From Mycobacterium sp. IS-1742 (GTDB lineage Bacteria; Actinomycetota; Actinomycetes; Mycobacteriales; Mycobacteriaceae), in contig NZ_LQIV01000044.1 in the NCBI RefSeq assembly GCF_001500125.1, positions 62,001 to 126,000 on the forward strand: a stretch of 64,000 nucleotides of DNA, read 5' to 3'. The notes beneath the pieces are model-generated. The model saw only the letters and a program-made list of their open reading frames with translations. It did not search any database and was not told the origin of the DNA. Below are positions 33,055 to 42,415 of the stretch, piece by piece (positions within the stretch are counted from its first letter, which is position 1; each line of letters opens with the position of its first letter). Made by a program: the position numbers and the translations under genes.

Positions 33055-35093
33055 GCATGACGAACAGCACTGTCACCGAGTTGATCGAACGCTCCAACCG
33101 GTTGGGCGCGGACCCGAAGAACACCAACTACGCCGGCGGGAACACCTCGGCCAAGGGGTCCGAGACCGACCCGGTGACCGGCCAACCCGTTGAGCTGTTG
33201 TGGGTCAAGGGGTCCGGCGGCGACCTCGGAACGCTGACCGAGAAGGGCCTGGCCGTGTTGCGGCTCGACCGGATGCGCGCACTCGTCGACGTCTACCCGG
33301 GCGTGGACCGCGAGGACGAGATGGTCGCCGCGTTCGACTACTGCCTGCACGGCCGCGGTGGCGCGGCGCCGTCGATCGACACCGCCATGCACGGGCTGGT
33401 CGAGGCCGCGCACGTCGACCACCTCCACCCCGATTCAGGCATCGCGATCGCCACCGCCGCGGACGGCGAGGCGCTGACCAAGCAGATCTTCGGTGACCGG
33501 GTGGTGTGGGTGCCCTGGCGCCGCCCGGGCTTCCAACTCGGTCTGGACATCGCCGAGATCAGGCGCGCCAACCCGCAGGCCATCGGCACCATCCTCGGCG
33601 GCCACGGCATCACCGCGTGGGGCGACACCTCGGCCGAGGCCGAGGCGCACTCGCTCGAGATCATCCACACCGCCGAGCGCTACATCGCCGAGCACGGCCG
33701 CCGCTATCCGTTCGGTGCGCCGCTGACCGGCCACGGCGCGTTGCCCGACGATCAGCGCCGGGCCAAGGCCGCTGCTCTCGCTCCGTATCTCCGCGGGCTG
33801 GCCTCCACCGACAAGCCCCAGGTGGGACATTTCACCGACGACCCGCGGGTGCTCGAATTCCTCAGCTGCAGTGAGCATCCGCGGCTGGCGGCGCTCGGCA
33901 CCAGCTGTCCGGACCACTTCCTGCGCACCAAGGTCGCACCGCTGGTGCTCGACCTGCCCGCCGACGCTCCGGTCGATGAGTGCAGGGCCCGGCTCGCCGA
34001 ACTGCACGAGACGTACCGCACCGACTACCGCGCGTACTACGAGCGGCACGCCGGACCCGACAGCCCGGCGATGCGCGGCGCCGACCCGGCCATCGTGCTG
34101 ATCCCCGGCGTCGGGATGTTCAGCTACGGCAAGGACAAGCAGACCGCGCGGGTGGCCGGGGAGTTCTACCTCAACGCGATCAAGGTGATGCGCGGTGCCG
34201 AGGCGATCTCCACCTACACGCCCATCGACGAGGCGGAGAAGTTCCGCATCGAGTACTGGGCGTTGGAGGAGGCCAAGCTGCAGCGCATGCCCGCACCGAA
34301 GCCGCTGGCGACCCGCATCGCGCTGGTGACCGGTGCGGCGTCGGGGATCGGCAAGGCCGTCGCCGCGCGACTGGCCGCCGAGGGCGCCTGCGTGGTGATC
34401 GCCGACCTGGACGCCGCCAAGGCCACGGCCGCAGCGGAAGAGATCGGCAGCGCCGACGTGGCGGTGGGTATCGCCGCCGACGTCACCGACGAGGCCGCGG
34501 TGCAGGCCGCTGTCGACGCCACCGTGCTCGCCTTCGGCGGCATCGACATCGTGGTCAACAACGCCGGGCTCTCGCTGTCGAAGTCGTTGCTGGAGACCAC
34601 CGCCGAGGACTGGGATCTGCAGCACGACGTGATGGCCCGCGGCTCGTTCCTGGTGTCCAAGGCGGCGGCGAGGGCCCTGATCGACCAGGGCCTCGGCGGC
34701 GACATCATCTACATCTCGTCGAAGAACTCGGTGTTCGCCGGGCCGAACAACATCGCCTACTCCGCCACCAAGGCGGACCAGGCCCACCAGGTCCGGTTGC
34801 TGGCCGCCGAACTCGGCGAACACGGCGTGAAGGTCAACGGCATCAACCCCGACGGGGTGGTGCGCGGCTCGGGCATCTTCGCCGGCGGTTGGGGTGCGAA
34901 ACGCGCTGCGGTGTACGGAGTTCCGGAGGAAGAGCTCGGCGAGTACTACGCTCAGCGCACCCTGCTCAAACGTGAGGTGCTGCCGGAGAACGTCGCCAAC
35001 GCCGCGTTCGCGCTGTGCACCTCGGACTTCTCGCACACCACCGGGCTGCACGTGCCGGTCGACGCGGGCGTCGCCGCAGCCTTCTTGCGATGA
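33051..35093 (+). CDS. Bifunctional rhamnulose-1-phosphate aldolase / lactaldehyde dehydrogenase (RhaD-SDR fusion)
   Basis: A 680-residue two-domain enzyme. Residues 1 to about 420 are a class II aldolase (NTSAKGS phosphate-binding region; HVDHLHPDS and GGHGITAWG with zinc-binding histidines). Residues about 425-680 are an SDR with TGAASGIG, NNAG and YSATK. Known fusions of this type cleave L-rhamnulose-1-phosphate to DHAP and L-lactaldehyde and oxidise the latter to L-lactate. Start 33051 is set by the ATGA overlap with rhaI; an ATG 6 nt later is possible. No frameshift or internal stop is present. Confidence 0.92.
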   Translation: MSMTNSTVTELIERSNRLGADPKNTNYAGGNTSAKGSETDPVTGQPVELLWVKGSGGDLGTLTEKGLAVLRLDRMRALVDVYPGVDREDEMVAAFDYCLHGRGGAAPSIDTAMHGLVEAAHVDHLHPDSGIAIATAADGEALTKQIFGDRVVWVPWRRPGFQLGLDIAEIRRANPQAIGTILGGHGITAWGDTSAEAEAHSLEIIHTAERYIAEHGRRYPFGAPLTGHGALPDDQRRAKAAALAPYLRGLASTDKPQVGHFTDDPRVLEFLSCSEHPRLAALGTSCPDHFLRTKVAPLVLDLPADAPVDECRARLAELHETYRTDYRAYYERHAGPDSPAMRGADPAIVLIPGVGMFSYGKDKQTARVAGEFYLNAIKVMRGAEAISTYTPIDEAEKFRIEYWALEEAKLQRMPAPKPLATRIALVTGAASGIGKAVAARLAAEGACVVIADLDAAKATAAAEEIGSADVAVGIAADVTDEAAVQAAVDATVLAFGGIDIVVNNAGLSLSKSLLETTAEDWDLQHDVMARGSFLVSKAAARALIDQGLGGDIIYISSKNSVFAGPNNIAYSATKADQAHQVRLLAAELGEHGVKVNGINPDGVVRGSGIFAGGWGAKRAAVYGVPEEELGEYYAQRTLLKREVLPENVANAAFALCTSDFSHTTGLHVPVDAGVAAAFLR

Positions 35094-36529
35094 GCCAGGT
35101 CGCCGCCGTCGACCTCGGCGCCACCAGCGGCCGGGTCATGCTCGCCGACGTCGGCCCGGACCATCTGGACATGACCGCGGTCGCCCGCTTCCCCAACGAC
35201 CCCGTGCGGGTGTGGAACGGCCGGCGCAACGCGCTGCACTGGAACATCACCGGGCTGTACGACCAGGTGTGCCAGGGCTTGACGGCCGCGGCCCGGGCGG
35301 CGGACGACCTGGTCGGCATCGGCGTCGACTCGTGGGCGGTGGACTACGGGCTGCTGCGCGAGGGCGGGCTGCTCGGCACCCCGCACCACTATCGCGACGA
35401 CCGCACGGCCACCGGTGTCGAGCTCGTGCACGCCGTCGTGGACGCCGAGGAGCTCTACGGTCGCAACGGCATCCAGTTCCTGCCGTTCAACACCGTCTAC
35501 CAGTTGGCCGTGGAGCGCGCCGACGGACTGCTCGGCCCGGCCGACACCGTCCTGCTCGTTCCCGACCTGATCAACTACTGGTTGACCGGCCGGGCCGCCG
35601 CCGAGCGGACCAACGTGTCGACCACCGGCCTGCTCGGGCTCGACGGTGAGTGGGACACCGACCTCATGCGACGAATCGGTCTGCCTCCCAGCCTGTTCCG
35701 CGACATCGTCGAACCCGGAAGCGTCCTCGGACCGGTGCACCCCGACGTCGCCGCCTCGCTGGGCCTGAGCGGCGACGTGCAGGTGGTGGCCGTCGGTTCG
35801 CACGACACCGCCTCCGCCGTCGCCGCGATCCCCATGCGACCCGAGCGGTCGGCCTACATCTCATGCGGCACCTGGGGTCTGGTCGGCGTCGAGCTGGCCG
35901 GGCCGGTGGTCACCGACGAGAGCCGCACCGCCAACTTCACCAACGAGATCGGCGTGGAGGGCCGGGTGCGGTTCCTGCGCAACGTGATGGGCACCTGGCT
36001 GCTGTCGGAGACGATGCGACAGTACGAACGCGACGGCGCCCCGGCCGACCTGGCGACGCTGCTCGATCAGGCCGCCGCCGCGCCCCCACCCGTCGACGTG
36101 TTCGACACCGACGACCCACGCTTCCTGCCGCCGGGCGACATGCCCGCGCGGATCGCCTCGTGGTACCGCGAGAACGGCCTGCCCGCCCCCGACGGGCCGG
36201 CGGAGACCGTCCGCGCCATCGTCGAGAGCCTCGCCGCCGCATTCGCCGCGGCGGTCGCAACGGCGGCGCGGTTGTCCGGTGTGGACGTCGCGACGGTGCA
36301 CATGGTCGGCGGCGGCTGCCGCAACACGCTGTTGTGCCAGCTGACCGCCGACCGCCTCGGCAGACCGCTGCTGGCCGGCCCCGTCGAGGCCACCGCGCTG
36401 GGCAACGTGCTGCTCACCGCACGCGCCACCGGACTCGTCTACGGTGGGCTCGACGCGCTGCGGGGTCTGGTCGCCGACCGGTTCCCGGCAATCCGCTACA
36501 TCCCGTCTGGTGCAATGGTGCCGTGGTGA
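35090..36529 (+). CDS. rhaB: L-rhamnulokinase
   Basis: A 479-residue FGGY-family sugar kinase. The N-terminal phosphate-1 motif is VDLGATSGRVML, followed by VDSWAVDYGLL, the HDTASAV motif with catalytic Asp-like region, SCGTWGLVG and the C-terminal GGGCRNTLLCQLTADRLGRPL that is typical of rhamnulokinases. It phosphorylates L-rhamnulose for the aldolase encoded upstream. ATG overlaps the aldolase stop (ATGA). No rhamnose transporter is in the cluster. Confidence 0.92.
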   Translation: MSQVAAVDLGATSGRVMLADVGPDHLDMTAVARFPNDPVRVWNGRRNALHWNITGLYDQVCQGLTAAARAADDLVGIGVDSWAVDYGLLREGGLLGTPHHYRDDRTATGVELVHAVVDAEELYGRNGIQFLPFNTVYQLAVERADGLLGPADTVLLVPDLINYWLTGRAAAERTNVSTTGLLGLDGEWDTDLMRRIGLPPSLFRDIVEPGSVLGPVHPDVAASLGLSGDVQVVAVGSHDTASAVAAIPMRPERSAYISCGTWGLVGVELAGPVVTDESRTANFTNEIGVEGRVRFLRNVMGTWLLSETMRQYERDGAPADLATLLDQAAAAPPPVDVFDTDDPRFLPPGDMPARIASWYRENGLPAPDGPAETVRAIVESLAAAFAAAVATAARLSGVDVATVHMVGGGCRNTLLCQLTADRLGRPLLAGPVEATALGNVLLTARATGLVYGGLDALRGLVADRFPAIRYIPSGAMVPW

Positions 36530-37521
36530 GCATGCGGGAGGTGGCCGCTGCGGCGGCCGTCTCCGTCGGCACGGTGTCCAACGTGCTGAACTCACCGGAC
36601 AAGGTCGCTCCGGCCACGGTCGCGCGCGTGCACGCGGCCATCGAGGAGTTGGGATTCGTCCGCAACGACGCCGCCCGCCAGCTCAAGGCCGGCCGGTCGC
36701 GCAGCGTCGGGCTGGTGGTGCTCGACGTCGGCAACCCGTTCTTCACCGACATCGCCCGCGCCGCCGAACACCGGGCCGGCGACCACAACCTCACCCTGCT
36801 GCTCGGCACGTCCGACGACGACATTCACCGCGAGCGGGCCTATCTCGACGCCTTCGACGAACAACGGGTCTTCGGGCTGCTGGTGTCGCCGATCGGCGAT
36901 GACCTCGACCGGCTGCGGGCCTCCCAGCAGCGCGGGACGCCGGTCGTCCTGGTCGACCGTGACGGCAGCGGCACCCCGTTCGACTCGGTGGCGGTCGACG
37001 ACGTCGCGGGTGCCCGGCTGGCCGTGGATCACTTGTGCGCCATCGGCCGTCGGCGGATCGCGTTCGTCAGCGGACCGACCGAGCTGCGACAGGTGCGTGA
37101 CCGGCTGCGCGGTGCGCGCGAGGCGGTCGCCGATGTTCCCGGCGCCGCGCTCGAGGTCGTCGAGACGCCCGCGCTCACCGTGCTGGAGGGTCGCGCGGCG
37201 GGGGACCGGCTGCGGTCACGGTCGCCCGGCCGCCGGCCCGATGCGGTGTTCTGTGCCAACGACCTGCTGGCCATCGGCGTGCTGCAGGCGCTGGCGCTGG
37301 TCGGCGACATCCGCGTGCCCGACGACATCGCGCTGGTCGGTTACGACGACATCGACTTCGCGCGTTCGGCCGTGGTGCCGCTGACGTCGGTGCGCCAGCC
37401 CACCATGGCGATCGGGAGGACGGCGATCGATCTGCTGATGGCGGCGGCCGACGCGGGCAGCGCACACCGCCCCGAGCACATCGTGTTCCAGCCCGAACTG
37501 GTCGTCCGCGACTCGACCTAA
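36526..37521 (+). CDS. LacI-family transcriptional regulator of rhamnose use
   Basis: A 331-residue LacI/GalR regulator. The N-terminal helix-turn-helix reads MREVAAAAAVSVGTVSNVLNSPDKV, and the periplasmic-binding-protein-like core has VDRDGSG, FVSGP, FCANDLLAIGVLQAL and LVGYDDIDFA. GTG at 36526 overlaps the kinase stop. As last gene of the operon it would autoregulate through the palindrome at 31860-31877. It ends in a 4-nt convergent overlap with lutC. Confidence 0.92.
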   Translation: MSMREVAAAAAVSVGTVSNVLNSPDKVAPATVARVHAAIEELGFVRNDAARQLKAGRSRSVGLVVLDVGNPFFTDIARAAEHRAGDHNLTLLLGTSDDDIHRERAYLDAFDEQRVFGLLVSPIGDDLDRLRASQQRGTPVVLVDRDGSGTPFDSVAVDDVAGARLAVDHLCAIGRRRIAFVSGPTELRQVRDRLRGAREAVADVPGAALEVVETPALTVLEGRAAGDRLRSRSPGRRPDAVFCANDLLAIGVLQALALVGDIRVPDDIALVGYDDIDFARSAVVPLTSVRQPTMAIGRTAIDLLMAAADAGSAHRPEHIVFQPELVVRDST

Positions 37522-38129
37522 CCGTCGACGATCACCACGTCCAGTGAGCGTGGGCCGTGGACACCCTCCACCCGGTTGAGTTCGATATCGCTGGTGGCGC
37601 TCGGTCCCGAGATGAACGTCAACGGGCGCAACGGGTCCAGCGCCGCGAACGCCTGCGGGACGGTGTCGACGATCTGCCTGCTGAACACCACGCAGATGTG
37701 GTGGTCGGGGATCAGCGTCAACGCCCGCCGGCCCTGCGCGAAGCCGGCGTCGAGCACGATGGTCCCCGTCGCGGCGATGCCCACCGCGCACCCGGTCACC
37801 ACGGCAGCGGCCCCGTCGAGGTCGGAGTTCGACAGCGGAGGGACGTCGCGCACCACGTCGAGGCCGTCGACCCACTCGCCGGGCAGGTCCGCAGGCGTGA
37901 CCACGCGAGCACCCGGCGGGAGCAGCGTGCCGATGGTGGCCGCCACCGCATCCGCGACGTGGTGCACCCGTGCCTGATACTCGCCGACCGTCTCGGCGAA
38001 GCGTGCCACGTCACCGCGGCCCTGCAGGGGAGCGCGGTCGTAGTCACGGGGGACCTGCACGGCACGCGGCGGCGCACCGGCGAGAGCATTGCGGATACGC
38101 TCGAGCACAACAGCTTTCGTGTCATCCAT
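37518..38129 (-). CDS. lutC: Lactate utilization protein C
   Basis: A 203-residue LUD-domain (DUF162) protein, third component of the LutABC L-lactate oxidising complex. Conserved parts are VTGCAVGIAATGTIVLDAG, ALTLIPDHHICVV and FISGPSATSDIELNRVEGVHGP. The ATG at 38129 is preferred; it overlaps the lutB end by 8 nt, while the longer frame extends into lutB. Located next to a rhamnose operon that produces lactate. Confidence 0.9.
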   Translation of the reverse strand: MDDTKAVVLERIRNALAGAPPRAVQVPRDYDRAPLQGRGDVARFAETVGEYQARVHHVADAVAATIGTLLPPGARVVTPADLPGEWVDGLDVVRDVPPLSNSDLDGAAAVVTGCAVGIAATGTIVLDAGFAQGRRALTLIPDHHICVVFSRQIVDTVPQAFAALDPLRPLTFISGPSATSDIELNRVEGVHGPRSLDVVIVDG

Positions 38130-39582
38130 GGGTGCGGCTCCACCACTGCCGGAACGTCTCGACGGGAGGTTCGGGCATGTCACGGCTGGCCGTCCACTTC
38201 GACCCGGGCCACGGCAGGGCCGTGATCCGGTGGTCGGCGTCGGCGACCAACCGTCCGGCGGCCAGCGCCTTCTCGGCCAGCGCGAACCGGCGCGGTGACG
38301 CCATCGCCCACGCCGCTGCCGTCATCGCCAGATCCTGCCCACCGGGTATGCCGCGTCCCCCTCGTTCCTGATCCACCTGTTTGGCCCGCAGATGCACGAG
38401 GATCGACGGGATGTCGATGCGTACGGGGCAGGCGTCGAAACACGCGCCGCACAGCGACGAGGCGTAGGGCAGTGACGCGTTGGGATCGTCGTGTCCGGTG
38501 GTGCCGGTCAGCTGCGGGGACAGGATCGCCCCGATGGGTCCCGGATAGACCGACCCATAGGCGTGCCCACCGGTGCGCTCGTAGACCGGGCACACGTTGA
38601 GGCAGGCGCTGCACCGGATGCAGTGCAGCGCAGCGCGGCCCACCCCGTCGGCGAGCACGTTGGTGCGGCCGTTGTCGAGCAGCACGAGGTGGAACTCCCG
38701 GGGCCCGTCGCCGGGATGCACGCCGGTCCACATCGAGGTGTACGGGTTCATTCGCTCGGCGGTCGACGACCGCGGCAGCAGCTGCATGAACACCTCGAGG
38801 TCGGCGAACCGCGGCACCACCTTCTCGATACCCATCACGGTGATCAGGGTCTGCGGCAGGGTCAGGCACATCCGGCCGTTGCCCTCGGATTCGACCACGG
38901 CGAGCGTACCCGTCTCGGCCACAGCGAAGTTCGCCCCGCTGACAGCGACCTTGGCGGACAGGAACTTGCGGCGCAGATGTTCCCTGGCGGCCATGGCGAG
39001 AACCCGGGGTTCGTCGGTCAGGTCCGCCGCACCCGGCATCTCGCGCCGGAAGATCTCGCGGATCTCCGCGCGGTTGCGGTGGATCGCCGGCACCAGGATG
39101 TGGCTGGGCTTGTCGTGTCCGAGTTGGACGATCAGTTCGGCCAGATCGGTTTCGACTGCGGCGATGCCGATGGACTCCAGGTACTCGTTGAGACCGATCT
39201 CCTGGGTGGCCATCGACTTGACCTTGACCACCTCGTCGGCTCCGGCCGCCCGGGTCAACTCGCCGACGATGCGGTTGGCCTCGTCCGCGTCGCGCGCCCA
39301 GTGGACCACCCCGCCGCGGGCGGTGACGTTGCGCTCGAGTTCGGTGAGCAGTTCGGGAAGGCGGGCCAGCACATCCTGTTTGAGAGCACTGCCCGCCGCG
39401 CGCAACTCCTCCCAGTCGGCGCACTCGCTCACCGCGTGCAGGCGTTTGGTCCGGATGGTGCGGGTGGCGTAGCCGACGTTGCGTCGCATCTGGCTGTCCT
39501 GCAGGGCTTTCCGCGCGGCCCGCGGAAAAGTCTCGTCGCCGCGCAGGTGGCCGATGCCGGGGGTGCCGAGGAACGTGCTCAC
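38122..39582 (-). CDS. lutB: Lactate utilization iron-sulfur protein B
   Basis: A 486-residue protein with an N-terminal LUD domain (about residues 70-300: KVKSMATQEIGLNEYLE, SGANFAVAETGTLAVVESEGNGR) and a C-terminal ferredoxin-type region with CIRCSACLNVCP and CGACFDACP for 4Fe-4S clusters, then a LutB-specific tail. It transfers electrons in L-lactate to pyruvate oxidation. GTG at 39582 overlaps the lutA stop (GTGA); the open frame further upstream is spurious because it overlaps lutA. Confidence 0.93.
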   Translation of the reverse strand: MSTFLGTPGIGHLRGDETFPRAARKALQDSQMRRNVGYATRTIRTKRLHAVSECADWEELRAAGSALKQDVLARLPELLTELERNVTARGGVVHWARDADEANRIVGELTRAAGADEVVKVKSMATQEIGLNEYLESIGIAAVETDLAELIVQLGHDKPSHILVPAIHRNRAEIREIFRREMPGAADLTDEPRVLAMAAREHLRRKFLSAKVAVSGANFAVAETGTLAVVESEGNGRMCLTLPQTLITVMGIEKVVPRFADLEVFMQLLPRSSTAERMNPYTSMWTGVHPGDGPREFHLVLLDNGRTNVLADGVGRAALHCIRCSACLNVCPVYERTGGHAYGSVYPGPIGAILSPQLTGTTGHDDPNASLPYASSLCGACFDACPVRIDIPSILVHLRAKQVDQERGGRGIPGGQDLAMTAAAWAMASPRRFALAEKALAAGRLVADADHRITALPWPGSKWTASRDMPEPPVETFRQWWSRTHG

Positions 39583-40334
39583 CGCGCACCGGCCGTGGCG
39601 TCGTCGGTGGAGGCGAGGATCTCGGCGAGGTGGACAGTGCGGACACCGGACCGGAGGCGGCTCAGGCCGCCACCGATGTGCATGAGGCACGACGAGTCGC
39701 CCGCGCTGCAGATCTCGGCGCCCGTCTCGATCACGCGGGCCATCTTGTCGGCCAGCATGGCCGTCGACGTGTCGGGGTTCTTCAGCGCGAAGGTCCCGCC
39801 GAAACCGCAGCAGGATTCGGCGTCGGGCAGGTCGACCAGCGTGAGCCCCCTGACGTGGCGCAGCAACTGCCGTGGTTTGTCGCCCACCCGCAGCATCCGC
39901 AGCGAGTGACAGGTGGGGTGGTAGGTCACCCGGTGCGGGTAGTAGGCGCCGACGTCGCACACGCCGAGCACGTCGACCAGGAATTCGGACAACTCGTAGG
40001 TGCGGGCGGCGACGGCTTCCGCGCGGACGGCCAACCGCTCGTCGCCCGCCCGGCGGGCGACCATCGCGTGCTGGTGGCGGACCGAGCCGACGCAGGAACC
40101 CGACGGCGCCACAACGGCCTCGCACCCCGCCTGTTCGAACACCTCGACGTGGTGGCGCACCAGGGTCGTCGCCTCCGCGAGATAGCCCGTGTTGACGTGC
40201 ATCTGGCCGCAGCAGGTCTGTCTCTCCGGAAACACGACGTCGTGGCCGAGCCGCTCGAGTAGGCGCACGGTGGCGACGGCGGCCTGCGGGAACATGGCGT
40301 CGGCCAGGCAGGTCGCGAACAGGGCGATACGCAT
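39579..40334 (-). CDS. lutA: Lactate utilization protein A (CCG-domain)
   Basis: A 251-residue protein with two cysteine-rich CCG domains (TCCGQM at about residue 45; SCCGFGG at about 175), the heterodisulfide-reductase/GlpC-type cluster-binding modules of LutA. The ATG at 40334 gives the conserved start MRIALFATCLAD. Upstream are the two LutR-type operators shared with the divergent GntR gene. Confidence 0.93.
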   Translation of the reverse strand: MRIALFATCLADAMFPQAAVATVRLLERLGHDVVFPERQTCCGQMHVNTGYLAEATTLVRHHVEVFEQAGCEAVVAPSGSCVGSVRHQHAMVARRAGDERLAVRAEAVAARTYELSEFLVDVLGVCDVGAYYPHRVTYHPTCHSLRMLRVGDKPRQLLRHVRGLTLVDLPDAESCCGFGGTFALKNPDTSTAMLADKMARVIETGAEICSAGDSSCLMHIGGGLSRLRSGVRTVHLAEILASTDDATAGAR

Positions 40335-40355
40335 GACGGCTCCGGAAGGTGGGCT

Positions 40356-40392
40356 GTGGTCCGACCACGGTACGTCACTGTGGTCGGACCAC
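40356..40392. promoter_or_regulatory. Twin GntR/FadR-type operators between lutABC and its regulator
   Basis: GTGGTCCGACCAC (40356-40368) and GTGGTCGGACCAC (40380-40392) are palindromes whose centres lie 24 nt apart, about two helical turns plus a little. The TGGTC-N-GACCA core is the classic site of FadR-subfamily regulators such as LldR/PdhR. The pair lies between the lutA ATG (40334) and the regulator ATG (40420), so one protein can control both directions. Confidence 0.85.
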
Positions 40393-40419
40393 ACCAGCGC
40401 GGATGGTTATCCTCATCGC

Positions 40420-41106
40420 ATGCGCGCCCATGAACTCGTCCTCGAGCGGATCGAACGCGATCTCGCCGACGGCGCGCTGGCGGTCGGCGACCGGCTGCCG
40501 GGGGAGCGGGCGCTGGCCGGCGAACTGTCGGTCAGCCGGTCCTCGGTGCGGGAGGCCATCCGGGTGCTCGAGGCCATGGGGGTGGTGCGCACCGCGGTGG
40601 GCTCCGGACCCGAGGCGGGCGCCACGGTCGTCGCCGATCCGGGCAGCTCGATCGGCTCCGCCCTGCGCCTGCACACCGCGACCCGGCACCTGCCGATCGC
40701 CGACCTCGTCGAGACCCGGATCCTGTTGGAGGGCTGGGCTTTGCGCGAAGCCGCGCACCGCAGCCCGAGGCCCGACCTGACCGCCGTCGAAGCGACCCTC
40801 GACGCGATGGACGACGCCGCGCTGAGTCCCGAGGAGTTCCTGCGCCTCGATGCCGCGTTCCACGTCGCGATGTCGGAGCTGGCCGGCAACGTCGTCGTGG
40901 CGGCGATGATGGCGGCGCTGCGGGATTCCATCCACGGCTACGTGCTGGCCGGTGTGCCATCGCTGGACGACTGGTCGGCGGTCTCTACGACCCTGCGTGC
41001 GGAGCACCGGGCGATCCTGGCCGCGGTGCGCCGCGGCCACGGGTCCCGGGCGGGTGAGTTGGTGTGCGCCCACATCCGTGGCTACGTCGACCTGATCCAG
41101 CCGTGA
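40420..41106 (+). CDS. GntR-family (FadR/FCD) regulator of lactate utilisation
   Basis: A 228-residue regulator. The N-terminal winged helix reads GDRLPGERALAGELSVSRSSVREAIRVLEAMGV, and the C-terminal all-helical FCD domain has LDAAFHVAMSELAGN and HRAILAAVRRG with metal-binding histidines. It is divergent from lutABC with two matching operators between. Its likely effector is lactate. It is equivalent in role to LutR/LldR, but the symbol is left open. Confidence 0.9.
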   Translation: MRAHELVLERIERDLADGALAVGDRLPGERALAGELSVSRSSVREAIRVLEAMGVVRTAVGSGPEAGATVVADPGSSIGSALRLHTATRHLPIADLVETRILLEGWALREAAHRSPRPDLTAVEATLDAMDDAALSPEEFLRLDAAFHVAMSELAGNVVVAAMMAALRDSIHGYVLAGVPSLDDWSAVSTTLRAEHRAILAAVRRGHGSRAGELVCAHIRGYVDLIQP

Positions 41107-41155
41107 CGCGGATGCGTCCGTCGCGGTGCGCGGCCCCACAGGCGAAGATGGAGCC

Positions 41156-41884
41156 ATGGCCTCGAAGTCACCGACCTACGTCCAGGCGTGCGTCAACGGC
41201 GCCCGCACACCCGACGAACACCCCGCGCTCCCGGTCACGCCGGGGGAGCTGGCCGCGGCCGCCGTCGCCGCCCACGGGGCCGGGGCGAAATCGGTGCACC
41301 TGCACCCCAAGGGCAGCGACGGCGCCGACTCGCTCGAGCCCGACGTCGTCGGGGCGGCGGTGGCCGCGGTCCGTCACGCCGCCCCCGGCCTTCCGCTCGG
41401 GGTGACGACGGGCTTCTGGGCGCTGCCCGACGCGCGGCGCCGGCTTCGTGCGGTCCAGAACTGGTCGGTGCTCCCGGACTTCACCTCGCTGAACTGGCAC
41501 GAGCCGGGGTCACCGGAGCTCGCGGAGCTGTTGCTGAGCAGGGGACTGGGGATCGAGGTCGGGATCTTCCACGCCGAGGCGGCCGAGTCGTGGGCGGCCT
41601 CGGAGGTGGCGCCGCACTGTCTGCGCGTGATGATCGAATTACCGGGTGACGGCGACACCGCCACCGCCGACACGCTGCTCGAGATCGTCCGGTCCGCCGG
41701 GTCGCCGGCACCGGTGCTGCTGCACGGCCTCGACGAAAGCTGTTGGCCGGTCCTGCAACACGCGGGGGTGCGCGGCCTGCAGACGCGGATCGGTCTGGAG
41801 GACACGCTGTGCCTGCCCGACGGCTCCGTGGCCCCCGACAACGCGGCGCTGGTGGCGGCGGCGATCGGGCTGCTCAGTCGCTGA
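41156..41884 (+). CDS. DUF849 beta-keto acid cleavage enzyme-like protein
   Basis: A 242-residue DUF849 (BKACE) protein. The zinc-binding pattern HLHPKG near residue 45, SLNWHEPG and GIEVGIFHAEAAE are recognisable. BKACE enzymes condense a 3-keto acid with acetyl-CoA in a retro-Claisen reaction. At 242 residues it is shorter than the usual 280-310, so a diverged activity is possible. The ATG at 41156 follows a weak ribosome-binding site. It is convergent with the cupin gene, overlapping by 11 nt. Confidence 0.8.
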   Translation: MASKSPTYVQACVNGARTPDEHPALPVTPGELAAAAVAAHGAGAKSVHLHPKGSDGADSLEPDVVGAAVAAVRHAAPGLPLGVTTGFWALPDARRRLRAVQNWSVLPDFTSLNWHEPGSPELAELLLSRGLGIEVGIFHAEAAESWAASEVAPHCLRVMIELPGDGDTATADTLLEIVRSAGSPAPVLLHGLDESCWPVLQHAGVRGLQTRIGLEDTLCLPDGSVAPDNAALVAAAIGLLSR

Positions 41885-42320
41885 CGGCGCCCAACTCGAA
41901 GTCGGCGAAGTCGAATCCGGGGATCACCACACAGCTGACCAGGCTCGGCTCGTCATCCCGGGGGCGGGCGCGCTGCCAATGCCGCGCGGGCACGATCAGT
42001 TGCGGGCTCTCTCCGGCGTCGACGTCGCTGCCGAGCAGATGCGTTGTCGCCGAATCGTGTTCGGGCCCCATCTCCAGCAGCAGCGGGCTGCCGCGGTGGT
42101 ACAGCCACAATTCGGCACTGCGCACGGCGTGCCACGCCGACTGCTGACCCGGCATGAGCAGGAACAGGATCGCGGTTCCCGCGCTGCGCGGACCGGTGTA
42201 GTCCGGGGGCAGGGCCGACTGGGTGACGGTGAGATCGCTGCGCCAGGTCTCCCGGTACCAGCCGCCCTCGGGGTGCGGCGACAGGTCGAGCCGCTGCGCC
42301 CACGCCGGGAGGTCGCTCAT
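41874..42320 (-). CDS. Cupin-family protein (DUF985)
   Basis: A 148-residue single-domain cupin of the DUF985 type, with HPEGGWYRETWRS, ILFLLMPGQQSAWHAVRSAELWLYHRG and WQRARPR...VIPGFDFADFEL. The family includes plant and bacterial proteins of uncertain sugar- or metal-related function. The ATG at 42320 (MSDLPAW) is preferred to one 9 nt upstream. Confidence 0.85.
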   Translation of the reverse strand: MSDLPAWAQRLDLSPHPEGGWYRETWRSDLTVTQSALPPDYTGPRSAGTAILFLLMPGQQSAWHAVRSAELWLYHRGSPLLLEMGPEHDSATTHLLGSDVDAGESPQLIVPARHWQRARPRDDEPSLVSCVVIPGFDFADFELGAVSD

Positions 42321-42415
42321 CGCATGCACCGCCTTGAGTCGAGGTCATCTCAGCCTAGAGATGATCGGCCCGGTGGTCGACGCCGACGCACGGACACGCA
42401 CGCTAGTCTCATCGC

